Shown here: positions 1 through 7,691 of the stretch, piece after piece
How the letters are laid out: each line of letters begins with the position of its first letter
Position numbering within the stretch: the first letter of the stretch is position 1
Assembly: GCF_000695625.1 (NCBI RefSeq)
Contig: NZ_JMQI01000011.1
Location: 124,001 to 188,000, forward strand
Direction of reading: 5' to 3'
Source of the DNA: Amycolatopsis rifamycinica
Lineage (GTDB): Bacteria; Actinomycetota; Actinomycetes; Mycobacteriales; Pseudonocardiaceae
DNA: 64,000 bases
Translations under genes and position numbers: made by a program
Notes under the pieces: model-generated
The model's database searches: none
The model's input: only the letters and a program-made list of their open reading frames with translations
Told to the model about the DNA's origin: nothing

Positions 1-735
1 TGCGGACTCCAGCTTCTCAATCAGCGTTTGATCAACATAGCTCGGCCGCGACACGTCTATAGAAGCAAGGTTCGACTGGATAACAGCAGGCTTCTCCTCA
101 TCGCCGCACGCAGCCACCCACGATATGACTCTACGTACATAATCGGCGATATCTTCAACTCCTCGAAATAACTTCAGCTCATCACGATGCAAAGCATAAT
201 CGTCCCCGTCGGACTCCAAGTCAACCACTGGAACTGGCTCAATAAAAAGCCAACCTTCCATCAGCATCAAGTCATTGGGATCCAAAAAGTGCAGTCGCGC
301 CTGGAGATCTCCTGAGGTGATGGTCACCTGCGAGACTTTCAGTGGATCAACCTCGGAATTGAGCATCCGGTCTACTAGCACGCGCAGAACACCTAGAAAT
401 TCATTGGCAACTGGCACCAACTCGGGCAAGTGCAATGCAGCTGAGATCGCCAGGCAGACGTCATCATCGTCTGCAGGCTTGTCGATCTTATCAAAATCTA
501 TTTCGGCGAGAATCCTATTATTGACTCCCACTAATCCGTACACGCTTCGACCGTAAACACTTCGGACCTTAGGGAGCGATTTAAGAACCTCAAGCGCGTC
601 ACCGCCCGTCCTGCTGAAAACAGTGTCGACGTACTGCCAGGTAGGCCACACGCCGTACTCTTCTGCCGGTTTGACGATCACCCGAAGTAAGGACTCTTGC
701 TCAGCAGAAAGTTCAGCAAACAAATCTACCGTCAT
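1..735 (-). CDS. Unknown protein, partial (runs off left edge)
   Basis: An uninterrupted minus-strand reading frame starts at ATG 735 and stays open for 245 codons to base 1, so the C-terminus is missing. Its start overlaps the stop of the Imm1 gene in a 4-bp ATGA junction, which implies translational coupling as the third gene of the toxin operon. The N-terminus begins MTVDLFAELSAEQ. The protein is acidic, with no obvious membrane segment or nucleotide-binding motif. Base composition is near 50% G+C, well below the flanking chromosome, and codon use is correspondingly relaxed, which suggests recent acquisition. I do not recognise the family. By position it could be a second immunity or accessory protein; that is inference only. 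Confidence 0.75.
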   Translation of the reverse strand, partial: MTVDLFAELSAEQESLLRVIVKPAEEYGVWPTWQYVDTVFSRTGGDALEVLKSLPKVRSVYGRSVYGLVGVNNRILAEIDFDKIDKPADDDDVCLAISAALHLPELVPVANEFLGVLRVLVDRMLNSEVDPLKVSQVTITSGDLQARLHFLDPNDLMLMEGWLFIEPVPVVDLESDGDDYALHRDELKLFRGVEDIADYVRRVISWVAACGDEEKPAVIQSNLASIDVSRPSYVDQTLIEKLESA

Positions 736-1151
736 GACAATGCGTCACTCTCCACGACACTCGGCCGCGTCCCAGCTACCAGAAACTCATGTAACCCGCG
801 GCGCACGGTAGATATCGGGACTTCAGCGCTGGCCGGCACTTCGCTGTGGTTACCCATGTAGATGTAGTCAACCAAGGCGTCCGGGTCGCCGTCGCCGACG
901 GTCCAGCCACCTTCGGTGCGGGAGGTGTACCCGATGAAGCCTTTCTCCTTGCCGAGGCCAACCTCAAGGGCAGGCGAGCGCTTCACACCGGAGAGGGCCA
1001 CCTGGATCATCGGCGGAGCCACGTTGTCGGCCGTCTCCGCGATGATGCGGTCGATCAGCTCGTCCAGCTCGGCGGCGGTGTTCACGCGGATCACGACATT
1101 GCCCTCGTCGTCCTTCGGCGTCTGGTCATACCAGATGTCGAGCGCTACCAC
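732..1151 (-). CDS. Imm1-family immunity protein (probable antidote to adjacent deaminase)
   Basis: 139 aa from GTG 1151. It looks like the Imm1 family of polymorphic-toxin immunity proteins: a GGWTVGDGD motif near the middle and a C-terminal block with EVPISTVRRGLHEFLVAG. Imm1 proteins are small cytoplasmic alpha+beta proteins found next to toxin genes, often deaminases, in actinobacteria (family knowledge from memory). The start overlaps the end of the toxin gene by 7 bp, and the stop overlaps the next gene by 4 bp. The three genes therefore form a tight operon that would couple antidote synthesis to toxin synthesis. Family assignment is by motif recognition, not by a search. Confidence 0.75.
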   Translation of the reverse strand: MVALDIWYDQTPKDDEGNVVIRVNTAAELDELIDRIIAETADNVAPPMIQVALSGVKRSPALEVGLGKEKGFIGYTSRTEGGWTVGDGDPDALVDYIYMGNHSEVPASAEVPISTVRRGLHEFLVAGTRPSVVESDALS

Positions 1152-1885
1152 TCTTCGCCTCCCTCGAACGTCTCCTCATAGCCATCCGGACCGTACACGG
1201 TGACGCTGTACCCCTTCGGGAGCAGGACGGGCAGCAGCGAGTCGCATCCCAACGGACCGACGCAGGGCCGGTTATTCAACACCAGTTCAGTGTGCCGCTG
1301 GCCGCTCTGGATCATCCCGGCGGCAACCTTGGCCTCGACGTGCGTCGTGATGACCGGCTTCCGGTTGGCGGGCACCCCGGCTTGCTGAAGCCGCTCCCAC
1401 GCCGCCGCTGACGCTTGATCCTCACCACTTACCGTGGTGTGCACGTTACCTTGCGCATCTACCCACTGGCCGTGGGTTTTCTTGTTCTCGGGGTTCGGCT
1501 TCGGAACCGACGGGGGCAACTTCGAGCGAAGCTCCTCCAGCTTTTCGGGATCAAGCTTGCGAGGGACAGCCGGTTGATCCTTCGCCGCGGATGGCTCCGG
1601 CCGGCTGCCGCTAGAAGGCGGCGGTTCTACTTTGCCGACCTTCGACAGATAGCCGGTGAGTCCTTGGGCGGCAGTTGTCAGCGTCTGATTGATGCGTCCC
1701 AAGTCGGCGACGGCGCCTGCGAGAAGTCCGACCGCATGGCTGGCCTCCTGGTCACCGGTGCCCTGCACGGCCTGCAACAGGGCAGCGTGCGCCTCTTGGA
1801 GGGCTTGACCAGCTTGTTCAAGGGCGGCAGCCGGGAGCTTGCTGATCGCGGTGTTCACGTCGCGCGCGACGTCCTCGACCGACAC
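1145..1885 (-). CDS. SCP1.201/DddA-like cytidine deaminase toxin
   Basis: 246 aa from GTG 1885, preceded by a purine-rich GGGGGAG. Residues 1-85 are helical and Ala/Gln-rich, like WXG100/ESX-type targeting regions. Residues 86-135 are a Pro-rich linker. Residues about 138-246 match the SCP1.201-like (DddA-type) deaminase domain: a GQWVDAQGNVHTTVSG entry strand, a THVEAKVA helix carrying the His182/Glu184 catalytic motif, and Cys208 and Cys214 in PCVGPLGC as zinc ligands, followed by LLPVLLPKG and VTVYGPDGY. The family deaminates cytosine in DNA and intoxicates competitors; the substrate here is inferred. There is no signal peptide, so delivery by a type VII-like route is plausible. The immunity gene overlaps its 3' end. 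Confidence 0.82.
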   Translation of the reverse strand: MSVEDVARDVNTAISKLPAAALEQAGQALQEAHAALLQAVQGTGDQEASHAVGLLAGAVADLGRINQTLTTAAQGLTGYLSKVGKVEPPPSSGSRPEPSAAKDQPAVPRKLDPEKLEELRSKLPPSVPKPNPENKKTHGQWVDAQGNVHTTVSGEDQASAAAWERLQQAGVPANRKPVITTHVEAKVAAGMIQSGQRHTELVLNNRPCVGPLGCDSLLPVLLPKGYSVTVYGPDGYEETFEGGEEW

Positions 1886-1893
1886 CTACTCCC

Positions 1894-1911
1894 CCTAGCA
1901 AGATCGCTAGG
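1894..1911. promoter_or_regulatory. Inverted repeat upstream of toxin operon
   Basis: CCTAGC and GCTAGG arms flank a 6-nt AAGATC loop just upstream of the toxin start at 1885. This could be an operator or a small 5' leader hairpin. No promoter boxes are certain. Confidence 0.3.
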
Positions 1912-1986
1912 AACATAGAAGCAGGCGAGGATGCGTCTGAACAGGCTGTTTAGCCCACGTGGGTCAGGCGCGATAGCTAGTATCGA

Positions 1987-2250
1987 TCAATCAAGAGAGG
2001 CGACGCGGCTGAGGTACCAGCTCAGCGTGGCGACGACGAGCGCGACACCGCCGACCACCCAGCGGTACCGCGAGTTGCCCGAGAGCGCGGTCGCCAGCCA
2101 GCCGATGATCAGGCCGTAGGCCGGCCCGCACCATCCCGGCATCACCCTGCCGAGGTATGCCCCGACCGTAATAGGGCCGATAAGAACGATCAACCACACC
2201 AGCAGGCCGAGCGGGTTTGAGCCGTCCCAAAAGTCATTGCGCCTGCTCAT
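1987..2250 (-). CDS. Small membrane protein, unknown function
   Basis: 87 aa from ATG 2250 with a good ribosome site (GGGGAG, about 6 nt spacing). After a short charged N-terminus there are two or three hydrophobic segments (about 13-32, 38-58 and 65-82), so it should be an inner-membrane protein. No catalytic motif is visible. It is transcribed toward the toxin operon, about 100 bp upstream of the toxin start, so it may share transcription with it. Family unknown. Confidence 0.6.
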   Translation of the reverse strand: MSRRNDFWDGSNPLGLLVWLIVLIGPITVGAYLGRVMPGWCGPAYGLIIGWLATALSGNSRYRWVVGGVALVVATLSWYLSRVASLD

Positions 2251-2322
2251 TGCATCTCCCCAGTTTCACAACGTGCCTGGAAGTCGCCGAGTACGTCTTA
2301 TCCGTTACGCACACCAGAAAGA

Positions 2323-2363
2323 CGAACACCCCTTGGCCTCCGCAGACGGCCAAGGGGTGTTCG
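2323..2363 (-). terminator. Hairpin terminator after the serine protease
   Basis: A perfect 16-bp inverted repeat (arms 2323-2338 and 2348-2363, 9-nt loop) lies just past the stop codon of the leftward protease gene. On the minus strand it is followed by the short pyrimidine stretch TCTTTCT. Confidence 0.8.
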
Positions 2364-2373
2364 TGGTTAAGGA

Positions 2374-3249
2374 CTATGCGGCGGCGCTCACGCCGCGCGC
2401 TGTGTTGTAGATCCAGTCGCGGAAGTCCGGCTCGCTCGTGTAGATGGTGGGCGATTCGCCGGGCAACTCGGCCGCCGCACGGCTGCACGAGCCGACCAGC
2501 TGTGCCGTGCCGTCCCGGTTGAACTTCACCGCGGGGCCACCTGAGTCACCCGGGCCAGGGCCGTCCGTCTGGTGCGGGTTGTTCGTGCAGATCTCCCCAG
2601 CGGACTGGCCCGCTTCGGCACACTTGGCGGGCGGGAGCACCTTGGTGTCGAGCTGCTGGAGCTGGGTGGGCAGATCACCCGAGCAGTCCGGCAGGTCGCC
2701 GCCGAAGCCATAGATCCTGAGCCGGTCACCAGCTAGTGCCGCCCGACCAGCGAGCTGGATTGGCTGCATGTTGACGGGGTGGTCCAACTTGAGCATGGCG
2801 ATGTCGTCGACGGGGGCGGTCATGCCCCAGTGCCAGTCCGGGTGCGCGACGATCTGCACCACGCTGGCCGTCTCCCCACCGTTCGTCCGGTCCTTCGAGC
2901 CCACGCGCACCTTGAACTGCTTGTCGGCGGTGGGGATCGGCTTACCCTGTTCGCACCCGGTCGAGTTGAAGCGCTTCGTCTTCAGGAGCGACGGCGGCAT
3001 GTCCGTCACGCAGTGGGCGTTGGTGACCACCCAGTTGCGGAAGACGAGCGTCCCGCCGCAGGTGTGGTAGTTGGTCCGGTCGTACTTCGGAGCGTCGAAT
3101 TGGAGCGACACCATCCACGACGTGTTACCCGTCGCCCCGGTGCCGCCGACGATGTCCGTGTGGACGTCGGCCGATGCGATGGATGCTGAAGGCAGGGTTG
3201 CTGCGACGGCCAAGGCGGACGCAGCGAGGACAGTCTTCTTCACTATCAC
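2374..3249 (-). CDS. Secreted trypsin-like serine protease (S1 family)
   Basis: 291 aa. Residues 1-27 are a Sec signal peptide (KK, hydrophobic stretch, ASA-type cleavage). A short propeptide precedes IVGG at residue 33, the usual zymogen activation site. The catalytic triad is visible: His79 in TNAHC, Asp149 in DDIAMLKL and Ser236 in GDSGGP. Several Cys pairs fit trypsin disulfides. The product should be an exported protease acting outside the cell. It is monocistronic, with a strong hairpin terminator behind it and another hairpin upstream. The substrate cannot be deduced; trypsin-type cleavage after basic residues is the default family expectation. Confidence 0.9.
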   Translation of the reverse strand: MIVKKTVLAASALAVAATLPSASIASADVHTDIVGGTGATGNTSWMVSLQFDAPKYDRTNYHTCGGTLVFRNWVVTNAHCVTDMPPSLLKTKRFNSTGCEQGKPIPTADKQFKVRVGSKDRTNGGETASVVQIVAHPDWHWGMTAPVDDIAMLKLDHPVNMQPIQLAGRAALAGDRLRIYGFGGDLPDCSGDLPTQLQQLDTKVLPPAKCAEAGQSAGEICTNNPHQTDGPGPGDSGGPAVKFNRDGTAQLVGSCSRAAAELPGESPTIYTSEPDFRDWIYNTARGVSAAA

Positions 3250-3300
3250 TCTCTCTTGTGTGGGATTTCTTAGCCTCCGGCGGACAGCCGGAAGAGGAGC

Positions 3301-3333
3301 GCCCCTCTCAACCTGCCGCCGGTTGAGAGGGGC
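3301..3333 (-). terminator. Hairpin terminator of the HATPase operon
   Basis: A perfect 13-bp stem (arms 3301-3313 and 3321-3333, 7-nt loop) sits between the leftward HATPase stop at 3413 and the protease start at 3249. It should end the upstream operon. Confidence 0.7.
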
Positions 3334-3412
3334 CGGACTCCAACGGAGAGCCGAGCGTGGATTGGTGGAGGCTTACCAATCCCTCAGGCCGTCTGCGATC
3401 CATTGGAGAAGT

Positions 3413-3955
3413 TCATTGTCGTGCGGGGGGCGTAGGTGATTCACGCGGATAAGGCGTCGGCGCCGGCCTGCGCTTAGGTAGGCCCGCTTCAGTTATCTCG
3501 GGCGCCGGGAGTGGTTCAGCCCATATCAACTTGCCTGTGGGTGTCGGCATACCGCCCCACCGCCGACTACACCCGTGTAGCGCCTCCAAAAGGGATGCTT
3601 CACCCTCGTAGCCGTCCTCGAGCTCTGGCGGGCATACGCTCGACGAGTCGTGTACCTCGATGATGACGAACCTCGCGAAGCCGAACAGGTTGATTCGGAT
3701 AAGCGACAGCAGGTCTTGAGGAGCCTGTTCAAGCGCGTTCGTGACGAGCTGGTGAACGAGCACACTTGCGTTGTCGATCAGCTGCGGTGTCTGCCAGCGT
3801 TCAAGCGTCAGGACGATGAACGAATAAGCGGAGCTGAGAGCCGAGGGAGCAGTAGCAAGGAGAAGCGTGTCCCGCCTGCGTGGTCGGTCCATCTCAACGC
3901 GAGGCTCAGGAATCTGGATGGTCTGCTGAACCGGCGCTTGAAGTACCACAGTCAT
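3413..3955 (-). CDS. ATP-binding anti-sigma-like protein (HATPase family), degenerate
   Basis: 180 aa. I place the start at ATG 3955 because AAGGAG lies at good spacing; an in-frame upstream extension to 4027 has no comparable ribosome site. The domain resembles the GHKL ATPases of SpoIIAB/RsbW type that accompany DUF397/XRE genes in actinomycetes: an N-box-like helix (DNASVLVHQLVTNALEQA) and a D-box-like strand (VIIEVHDSSS), then a WGGMPTPTGKLIWAE block. The usual DxGxG is not intact, so ATP binding may be weak. The C-terminal 35 residues are Pro/Arg-rich and probably disordered. The gene overlaps its upstream neighbour by 50 bp. Confidence 0.7.
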   Translation of the reverse strand: MTVVLQAPVQQTIQIPEPRVEMDRPRRRDTLLLATAPSALSSAYSFIVLTLERWQTPQLIDNASVLVHQLVTNALEQAPQDLLSLIRINLFGFARFVIIEVHDSSSVCPPELEDGYEGEASLLEALHGCSRRWGGMPTPTGKLIWAEPLPAPEITEAGLPKRRPAPTPYPRESPTPPARQ

Positions 3956-4172
3956 CTTGAACTTCTCCTTCAATAACCGAGCCCCGCTCAACCTCGCCGG
4001 TAGCACGCTGCTTGATGAAACCTGCAAGGTCGGTGAGTTTGGTCGCGAAAGCGATCTGGTCTTCTTTGCTGATTGAGCCGTCGAGAATCCCAGCGACGAA
4101 CTCGCCCGTAAGCCGATTGACGTCGCCGAGCTGGCGAACGATCAGCATGTTGAGTTTGCGGTCATCGTTCAT
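3906..4172 (-). CDS. Small unknown protein in regulator cluster
   Basis: 88 aa from ATG 4172. It is mostly helical (LTGEFVAGILDGSISKED, then ATKLTDLAGFIKQ) with a disordered acidic tail. It overlaps the preceding gene by 11 bp and the following HATPase by 50 bp, so the three genes are co-transcribed. No family is recognised. Its conserved-looking amphipathic helices suggest a protein partner, perhaps the HATPase, but that is a guess. Confidence 0.6.
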   Translation of the reverse strand: MNDDRKLNMLIVRQLGDVNRLTGEFVAGILDGSISKEDQIAFATKLTDLAGFIKQRATGEVERGSVIEGEVQDDCGTSSAGSADHPDS

Positions 4173-4521
4173 ATGCGCTCAGGTCCAGTACTTCGGCGTT
4201 GGCCAAGCGGTAGACGCGCGCAATCATCTGTTCTTGCAAGAGTCGGTGCCGCGCAAAGTGGCGGAGGGTCGGCACGATGACGTAACGAGCCCCCTTTACT
4301 ACCAGCTCTTCAATCATCTCGTCGAACACCGTGAGAGAGCCGCAGCTGAACTCATAGAAAAAATCCGAGAACGTCAGCCCTAAGTCGGTGGCGTATGCCC
4401 GCATGCGGATCTCCATCACCCGGACCTTTTCGTCCTCGATGTCACGAGGAACCTTCATGTAGCCGTAGGCCAGCTGACCAGTCCTCCCTTCAGCGATGAG
4501 CGGCCGATCGAGCAGCTCCAT
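4162..4521 (-). CDS. Serine-recombinase N-domain-like protein lacking catalytic Ser
   Basis: 119 aa from ATG 4521, chosen because AAGGGG lies 8-9 nt upstream; a longer frame to 4746 has no ribosome site and runs through the divergent promoter region. The fold signals of a resolvase N-terminal domain are present: an opening strand (LAYGYMKVPRD), a middle helix/strand (FDEMIEELVVKGARYVIVPTLRHFARH), and a closing strand. The active-site serine that normally follows the first strand is replaced by Pro-Arg-Asp, and no DNA-binding C-domain follows. It is probably not an active recombinase; a regulatory role is inferred from its place at the head of the HATPase operon and divergent from the XRE gene. 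Confidence 0.6.
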   Translation of the reverse strand: MELLDRPLIAEGRTGQLAYGYMKVPRDIEDEKVRVMEIRMRAYATDLGLTFSDFFYEFSCGSLTVFDEMIEELVVKGARYVIVPTLRHFARHRLLQEQMIARVYRLANAEVLDLSAYER

Positions 4522-4658
4522 GACGTGCCCCTTGCTTACGTGCGTGGTCGTGGCGGGACCAGCCGGACAGCGGGCGTCGGATTCACGCCGTCCGGCCGGT
4601 CCCGGTGGCGGTAACGGTGCGGAGTTGGAGGACAGCGACCGGTACCGCATGCAAGGAT

Positions 4659-4710
4659 GCCTCCGCATGGAGGCAAACGCACGCCTTGCGTTTACGCGGG
4701 TTGCAAACGC
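4659..4710. promoter_or_regulatory. Repeat-rich divergent operator region
   Basis: Between the divergent genes at 4521 (minus) and 4788 (plus) lie a perfect palindrome (GCCTCC-GCAT-GGAGGC, 4659-4674), two direct copies of GCAAACGC (4673-4680 and 4703-4710) and one inverted copy within GCGTTTACGC (4688-4697). The spacing is about 15 bp. This is a good candidate for autoregulatory binding by the XRE protein. The rest of the 265-bp gap holds no gene. Confidence 0.5.
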
Positions 4711-4787
4711 CCCCGGTTTGGAAGACCAGGTAGAGGACGGCCACACTTACGTGGCCCCGACCGAAGGGGTGAGGAAGGATCGACACC

Positions 4788-5660
4788 GTGGCACCGAGGA
4801 GGCAGACACCATCCGTCCGACTGCGTCGGATGGCTGCTGAGCTGCGCCGTCTTCGTGGAGCGGCCGATCTAAGCCGCGAACAGGTGAGCGAGCAGACCGG
4901 CATCAACGAGGCGACGCTCTACCGGATTGAAACGGCGAGGGCACGCCCGCAGAAGCGCACCATGATGGCGCTGCTCAACCTCTACGACGTCCAACCTGAG
5001 CAGCGTGACTACTTGATCAGCCTGCTCAAGGACGCGACGCAGCAGGGGTGGCTGAGGCCGTACCACTCCGAGCTGCCGGAGGAGTACACCGCCTACATCA
5101 GCTTCGAGAGCGAGGCGCAGGGCGTCCGCAACTACGAGTCGCTGTTCTTGCCGGGCCTGCTCCAGTCCGAGGCGTACGCCCGCGCAGTGATTCGTGGCGT
5201 TCTTCCCTCGGCGACCGATGACGAGGTCGAGGACCGTGTTCAGGCTCGGATTGAGCGGCAGGCCGTCCTCACCAAGGACAAGCCGCTCAAGTTCTGGGCG
5301 ATCGTCGACGAGGCGGCACTGCGGCGGCTGGTTGGTGGCGCCGCCGTGATGGGCGAGCAGCTGAAGCACCTGAGCACCGTGGTGAAGTCGCCGAACATCA
5401 CCTTCCAAGTGATCCCGTTTGGTGCCGGTGCTCATCCCGGCATGCCGGGTCAGTTCGTCCTGATGGACTTCGAGGATCCGATGGACACTGACCTCATCTA
5501 CATCGACTCGATGGCTGGTGATCTCTTCCTAGAGTCGGACGCCGACATCACCCGGTATCGATCCATCTTCGACAACCTGGTGGCGGTGGCGCTCAGCCCT
5601 AACGATTCGGCATCACTCATCAAGGAGATTGCCAGCGAGCTGAAGGCGAAGGGAGGTTAG
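4788..5660 (+). CDS. XRE-family regulator with DUF5753 domain
   Basis: 290 aa from GTG 4788 with GAGGAAGGA about 8 nt upstream. Residues about 13-68 are a Cro/CI helix-turn-helix (LSREQVSEQTGINEATLYRIE). Residues about 100-280 are the DUF5753/Scr1-type ligand-sensing domain (YESLFLPGLLQSEAYARAVI, later GQFVLMDFEDP). Such regulators are abundant in actinomycetes, usually beside a DUF397 gene, as here (7 bp gap). Family members related to WhiJ act in development and antibiotic control. It likely binds the repeat-rich region upstream of itself. Confidence 0.9.
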   Translation: MAPRRQTPSVRLRRMAAELRRLRGAADLSREQVSEQTGINEATLYRIETARARPQKRTMMALLNLYDVQPEQRDYLISLLKDATQQGWLRPYHSELPEEYTAYISFESEAQGVRNYESLFLPGLLQSEAYARAVIRGVLPSATDDEVEDRVQARIERQAVLTKDKPLKFWAIVDEAALRRLVGGAAVMGEQLKHLSTVVKSPNITFQVIPFGAGAHPGMPGQFVLMDFEDPMDTDLIYIDSMAGDLFLESDADITRYRSIFDNLVAVALSPNDSASLIKEIASELKAKGG

Positions 5661-5667
5661 ATCGATC

Positions 5668-5877
5668 ATGACCGAGGTTGATCTGTCGGGTGCCATGTGG
5701 CGTAAGAGCTCACGGAGCAGCGGCAACGGCCAGTGCGTTGAAGTCGCGCACGTAGGCGAGTTGACCGCCGTGCGTGACTCCAAGAACCCGACGGGGCCGG
5801 TGTTGGTGTTCACCCCGGGCGAGTGGGACGCGTTCATCGGCGGCGTTGAAGACGGCGAGTTCCGGCGGCCGGCGTGA
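5668..5877 (+). CDS. DUF397 small regulator partner
   Basis: 69 aa. Classic DUF397: WRKSSRSSGNGQCVEVAH near residues 11-28, AVRDSKNP, then a closing FTPGEWDAFIGG. DUF397 proteins are small cytoplasmic partners, toxin- or antitoxin-like, of the preceding XRE/DUF5753 type. It is the second gene of a two-gene operon and is followed by a strong bidirectional hairpin. Confidence 0.92.
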   Translation: MTEVDLSGAMWRKSSRSSGNGQCVEVAHVGELTAVRDSKNPTGPVLVFTPGEWDAFIGGVEDGEFRRPA

Positions 5878-5884
5878 CACGGAG

Positions 5885-5916
5885 GAGCCCGTCCTCGAAG
5901 GCGCGAGGACGGGCTC
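5885..5916. terminator. Bidirectional terminator
   Basis: A 13-bp perfect stem (arms 5885-5897 and 5904-5916, 6-nt loop) sits between the convergent DUF397 and nucS stop codons. Confidence 0.85.
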
Positions 5917-5931
5917 TTCGTCTGTTGGTCG

Positions 5932-6672
5932 CTAGAAGAGGCGCATCTCTTCGCTGGGGATGCCCCGAAGTTCGTCGTAATCAAGAACGACACACCGGAT
6001 GCCCCGGTCCTCAGCCAGGGTGCGCGCCTGCGGCGCGATGGCCTGAGCAGCGAGAATGCCACCGACTGGTGCCAAGAGCGGATCACGGTTGAGGAGTTCC
6101 AGGTACCGCGTGAGCTGCTCTACGGCGTCGATCGTGGCGCGACGCTTCACCTCCACGGCCCAGTGGCGGGCACGTGAGGTATCGGCGGGTAGAGCGCTTA
6201 TGGCACCGTCGATTTCGCCGCGGCGCTTGATCTCGACCGCCACCGAACGGCCTTCGGCGTCGCGGGCCATGATGTCGACCGGGCCGATCGCCGTCGGGAA
6301 TTCGCGGCGGACCAGCGTGTAGCCGTCGCCGAGGGTCTTGATGTGCTCGGCCAGCAGTTCCTGCAGGTGCGCTTCGACGCCGTCCTTCTGCAGGCCCGGT
6401 TCGGCGCCCAGGGCCTGGGCGTAGTCGTGGAAGATCTCGTCGATCGAGATCACCAGCTTCTCGCCCTGCTTGTTTTCGACGATCCAGAGCTTGCCGTCCT
6501 CGATCAGCCAGCAGGGCGGGCTCATCCAGTTCAACGGCTTGTACGCACGGTCGTCGGAGTGCACCGACACCGAGCCGTCGGACTTGACGAGCAGCAGGCG
6601 GGTGGCCATCGGCAGGTGGGCGGTGAGCCGGCCGGCGTAGTCGACCTGGCACCGCGCGATCACGAGACGCAC
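5932..6672 (-). CDS. nucS: Mismatch endonuclease NucS
   Basis: 246 aa from GTG 6672. NucS is the mismatch-specific endonuclease that replaces MutS/MutL in most actinobacteria; it cleaves both strands at mispaired bases and works with the sliding clamp. The N-terminal RLTAHLP and [15 protein letters not shown] blocks and the C-terminal nuclease core ([22 protein letters not shown], with Asp, Glu and the ExK motif) are intact. The start was set because mycobacterial NucS begins at the same RVRLVIA sequence; an open frame continues to 6720 but would overlap the divergent Nudix gene. No Shine-Dalgarno is seen, and a TACCCT box 6 nt upstream suggests a leaderless transcript. Confidence 0.92.
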   Translation of the reverse strand: MRLVIARCQVDYAGRLTAHLPMATRLLLVKSDGSVSVHSDDRAYKPLNWMSPPCWLIEDGKLWIVENKQGEKLVISIDEIFHDYAQALGAEPGLQKDGVEAHLQELLAEHIKTLGDGYTLVRREFPTAIGPVDIMARDAEGRSVAVEIKRRGEIDGAISALPADTSRARHWAVEVKRRATIDAVEQLTRYLELLNRDPLLAPVGGILAAQAIAPQARTLAEDRGIRCVVLDYDELRGIPSEEMRLF

Positions 6673-6709
6673 CCGAGGAGGGTAGGACAGGGTCGGTGAT
6701 ACTGGGCGC
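6673..6709. promoter_or_regulatory. Compact divergent promoter (nucS / Nudix), both apparently leaderless
   Basis: Only 37 bp separate the two GTG starts. On the plus strand GATACT (6698-6703) lies 6 nt before GTG 6710. On the minus strand TACCCT (6679-6684 read in reverse) lies 6 nt before GTG 6672. Neither start has a ribosome site, as expected for leaderless mRNAs. No firm -35 boxes were found. Confidence 0.5.
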
Positions 6710-7255
6710 GTGGACCCCATTCAGCGTGTCGCGTCCCGCGAGGTGTACCGGAACAACTGGATGACGGTGCGGGAGGACGATATCCGCCGCACCGACGGCT
6801 CGCCGGGCATCTACGGCGTGATCGACAAACCGGACTACGCGCTCGTCATCGCCCAGGACGGCGACCGGTTCCGGCTGGTCGAGCAGTTCCGCTACCCGCT
6901 CGGCGAGCGCCGCTGGGAGTTCCCGCAGGGCACCGCGCCCGACCTGGCCGACGTGCCGCCGGCCGAGCTCGCCGTGCGGGAACTGCGCGAGGAGACCGGG
7001 TTGCGGGCCGGCTCGATGGTTCCGCTCGGCAAGCTCGACGTCGCCGCCGGCATGAGCAGCCAGCGCGGCTGGGTGTTCCTCGCCACGGACATCGCCGAGG
7101 GCGAGCCGGAGCGCGAGCACGAGGAGCAGGACATGCGCAGCGCGTGGTTCGCGCGGGCGGACGTCGAGAAGATGATCCTCGCGGGCGACATCACCGACGC
7201 GCAGTCGATCGCCGCCTGGGCGCAGCTCATGCTCTTCGAGCGGCACCGGCCTTGA
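6710..7255 (+). CDS. Nudix hydrolase (ADP-ribose pyrophosphatase-like)
   Basis: 181 aa from GTG 6710. The Nudix box is complete around residues 83-105: the G-x5-E start followed by RELREETGL. The surrounding [32 protein letters not shown] is typical of ADP-ribose pyrophosphatases, which hydrolyse ADP-ribose to AMP and ribose 5-phosphate. Substrate choice within the Nudix family cannot be read reliably. The gene is divergent from nucS and shares its short promoter region. Its 3' end overlaps the convergent DUF2867 gene by 29 bp. Confidence 0.88.
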   Translation: MDPIQRVASREVYRNNWMTVREDDIRRTDGSPGIYGVIDKPDYALVIAQDGDRFRLVEQFRYPLGERRWEFPQGTAPDLADVPPAELAVRELREETGLRAGSMVPLGKLDVAAGMSSQRGWVFLATDIAEGEPEREHEEQDMRSAWFARADVEKMILAGDITDAQSIAAWAQLMLFERHRP

Positions 7256-7691
7256 GTATCCCGCGGATCACCAGGTGGTGGAACGGCTTGATCAGCGCGA
7301 AGTAGGCCGGGCCGACGCGATTGTGGAAGTGCACGATCGTGCCGAGGCGGAAGCCACGGGGCAGCGCCTCGACCGTCAGGTACCCGGTCAGGTGGCTGTC
7401 GTCGACCCCCGCGACGAGGTAGCGCTCCGGGTCGCCGGCGCGCACGGTGAAGAACGCCAAGCGGTCACCGGGCGCGAAACCGACGTCCTCCGGCCGGAGG
7501 CGGCCGGTGCGCGGCACCGAGGCGGTGTCCAGCCGCAGTGCCTTGGCGAGCAGGTAGCGGACGCCGAACAGGGCCTTCACCCAGGCCGGTGACCAGCCGA
7601 AGACACCCGCGACGAACTCGCGGAGGCTGTTCTCGCTCTCGATTTCCTTGAATTCGACGTAATCGGCGCCGTCGAGGTAGGGCCCGGTCAT
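7227..7691 (-). CDS. DUF2867 family protein
   Basis: 154 aa from ATG 7691, overlapping the TetR stop in a 4-bp ATGA junction. It resembles DUF2867: GVDDSHLTGYLTVE, GTIVHFHNRVGPAYF and the terminal [14 protein letters not shown]. Members are small proteins of the START/SnoaL-like size class with no established activity, sometimes fused to NAD-binding domains. Co-transcription with the TetR gene indicates it is the regulated target. Confidence 0.78.
   Translation of the reverse strand: MTGPYLDGADYVEFKEIESENSLREFVAGVFGWSPAWVKALFGVRYLLAKALRLDTASVPRTGRLRPEDVGFAPGDRLAFFTVRAGDPERYLVAGVDDSHLTGYLTVEALPRGFRLGTIVHFHNRVGPAYFALIKPFHHLVIRGILKAGAARRA

Noticed and set aside
275..556. Plus-strand frame in the low-G+C left end
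   Set aside because: Antisense to the partial minus-strand gene, whose start is coupled to Imm1 and whose frame is open throughout.
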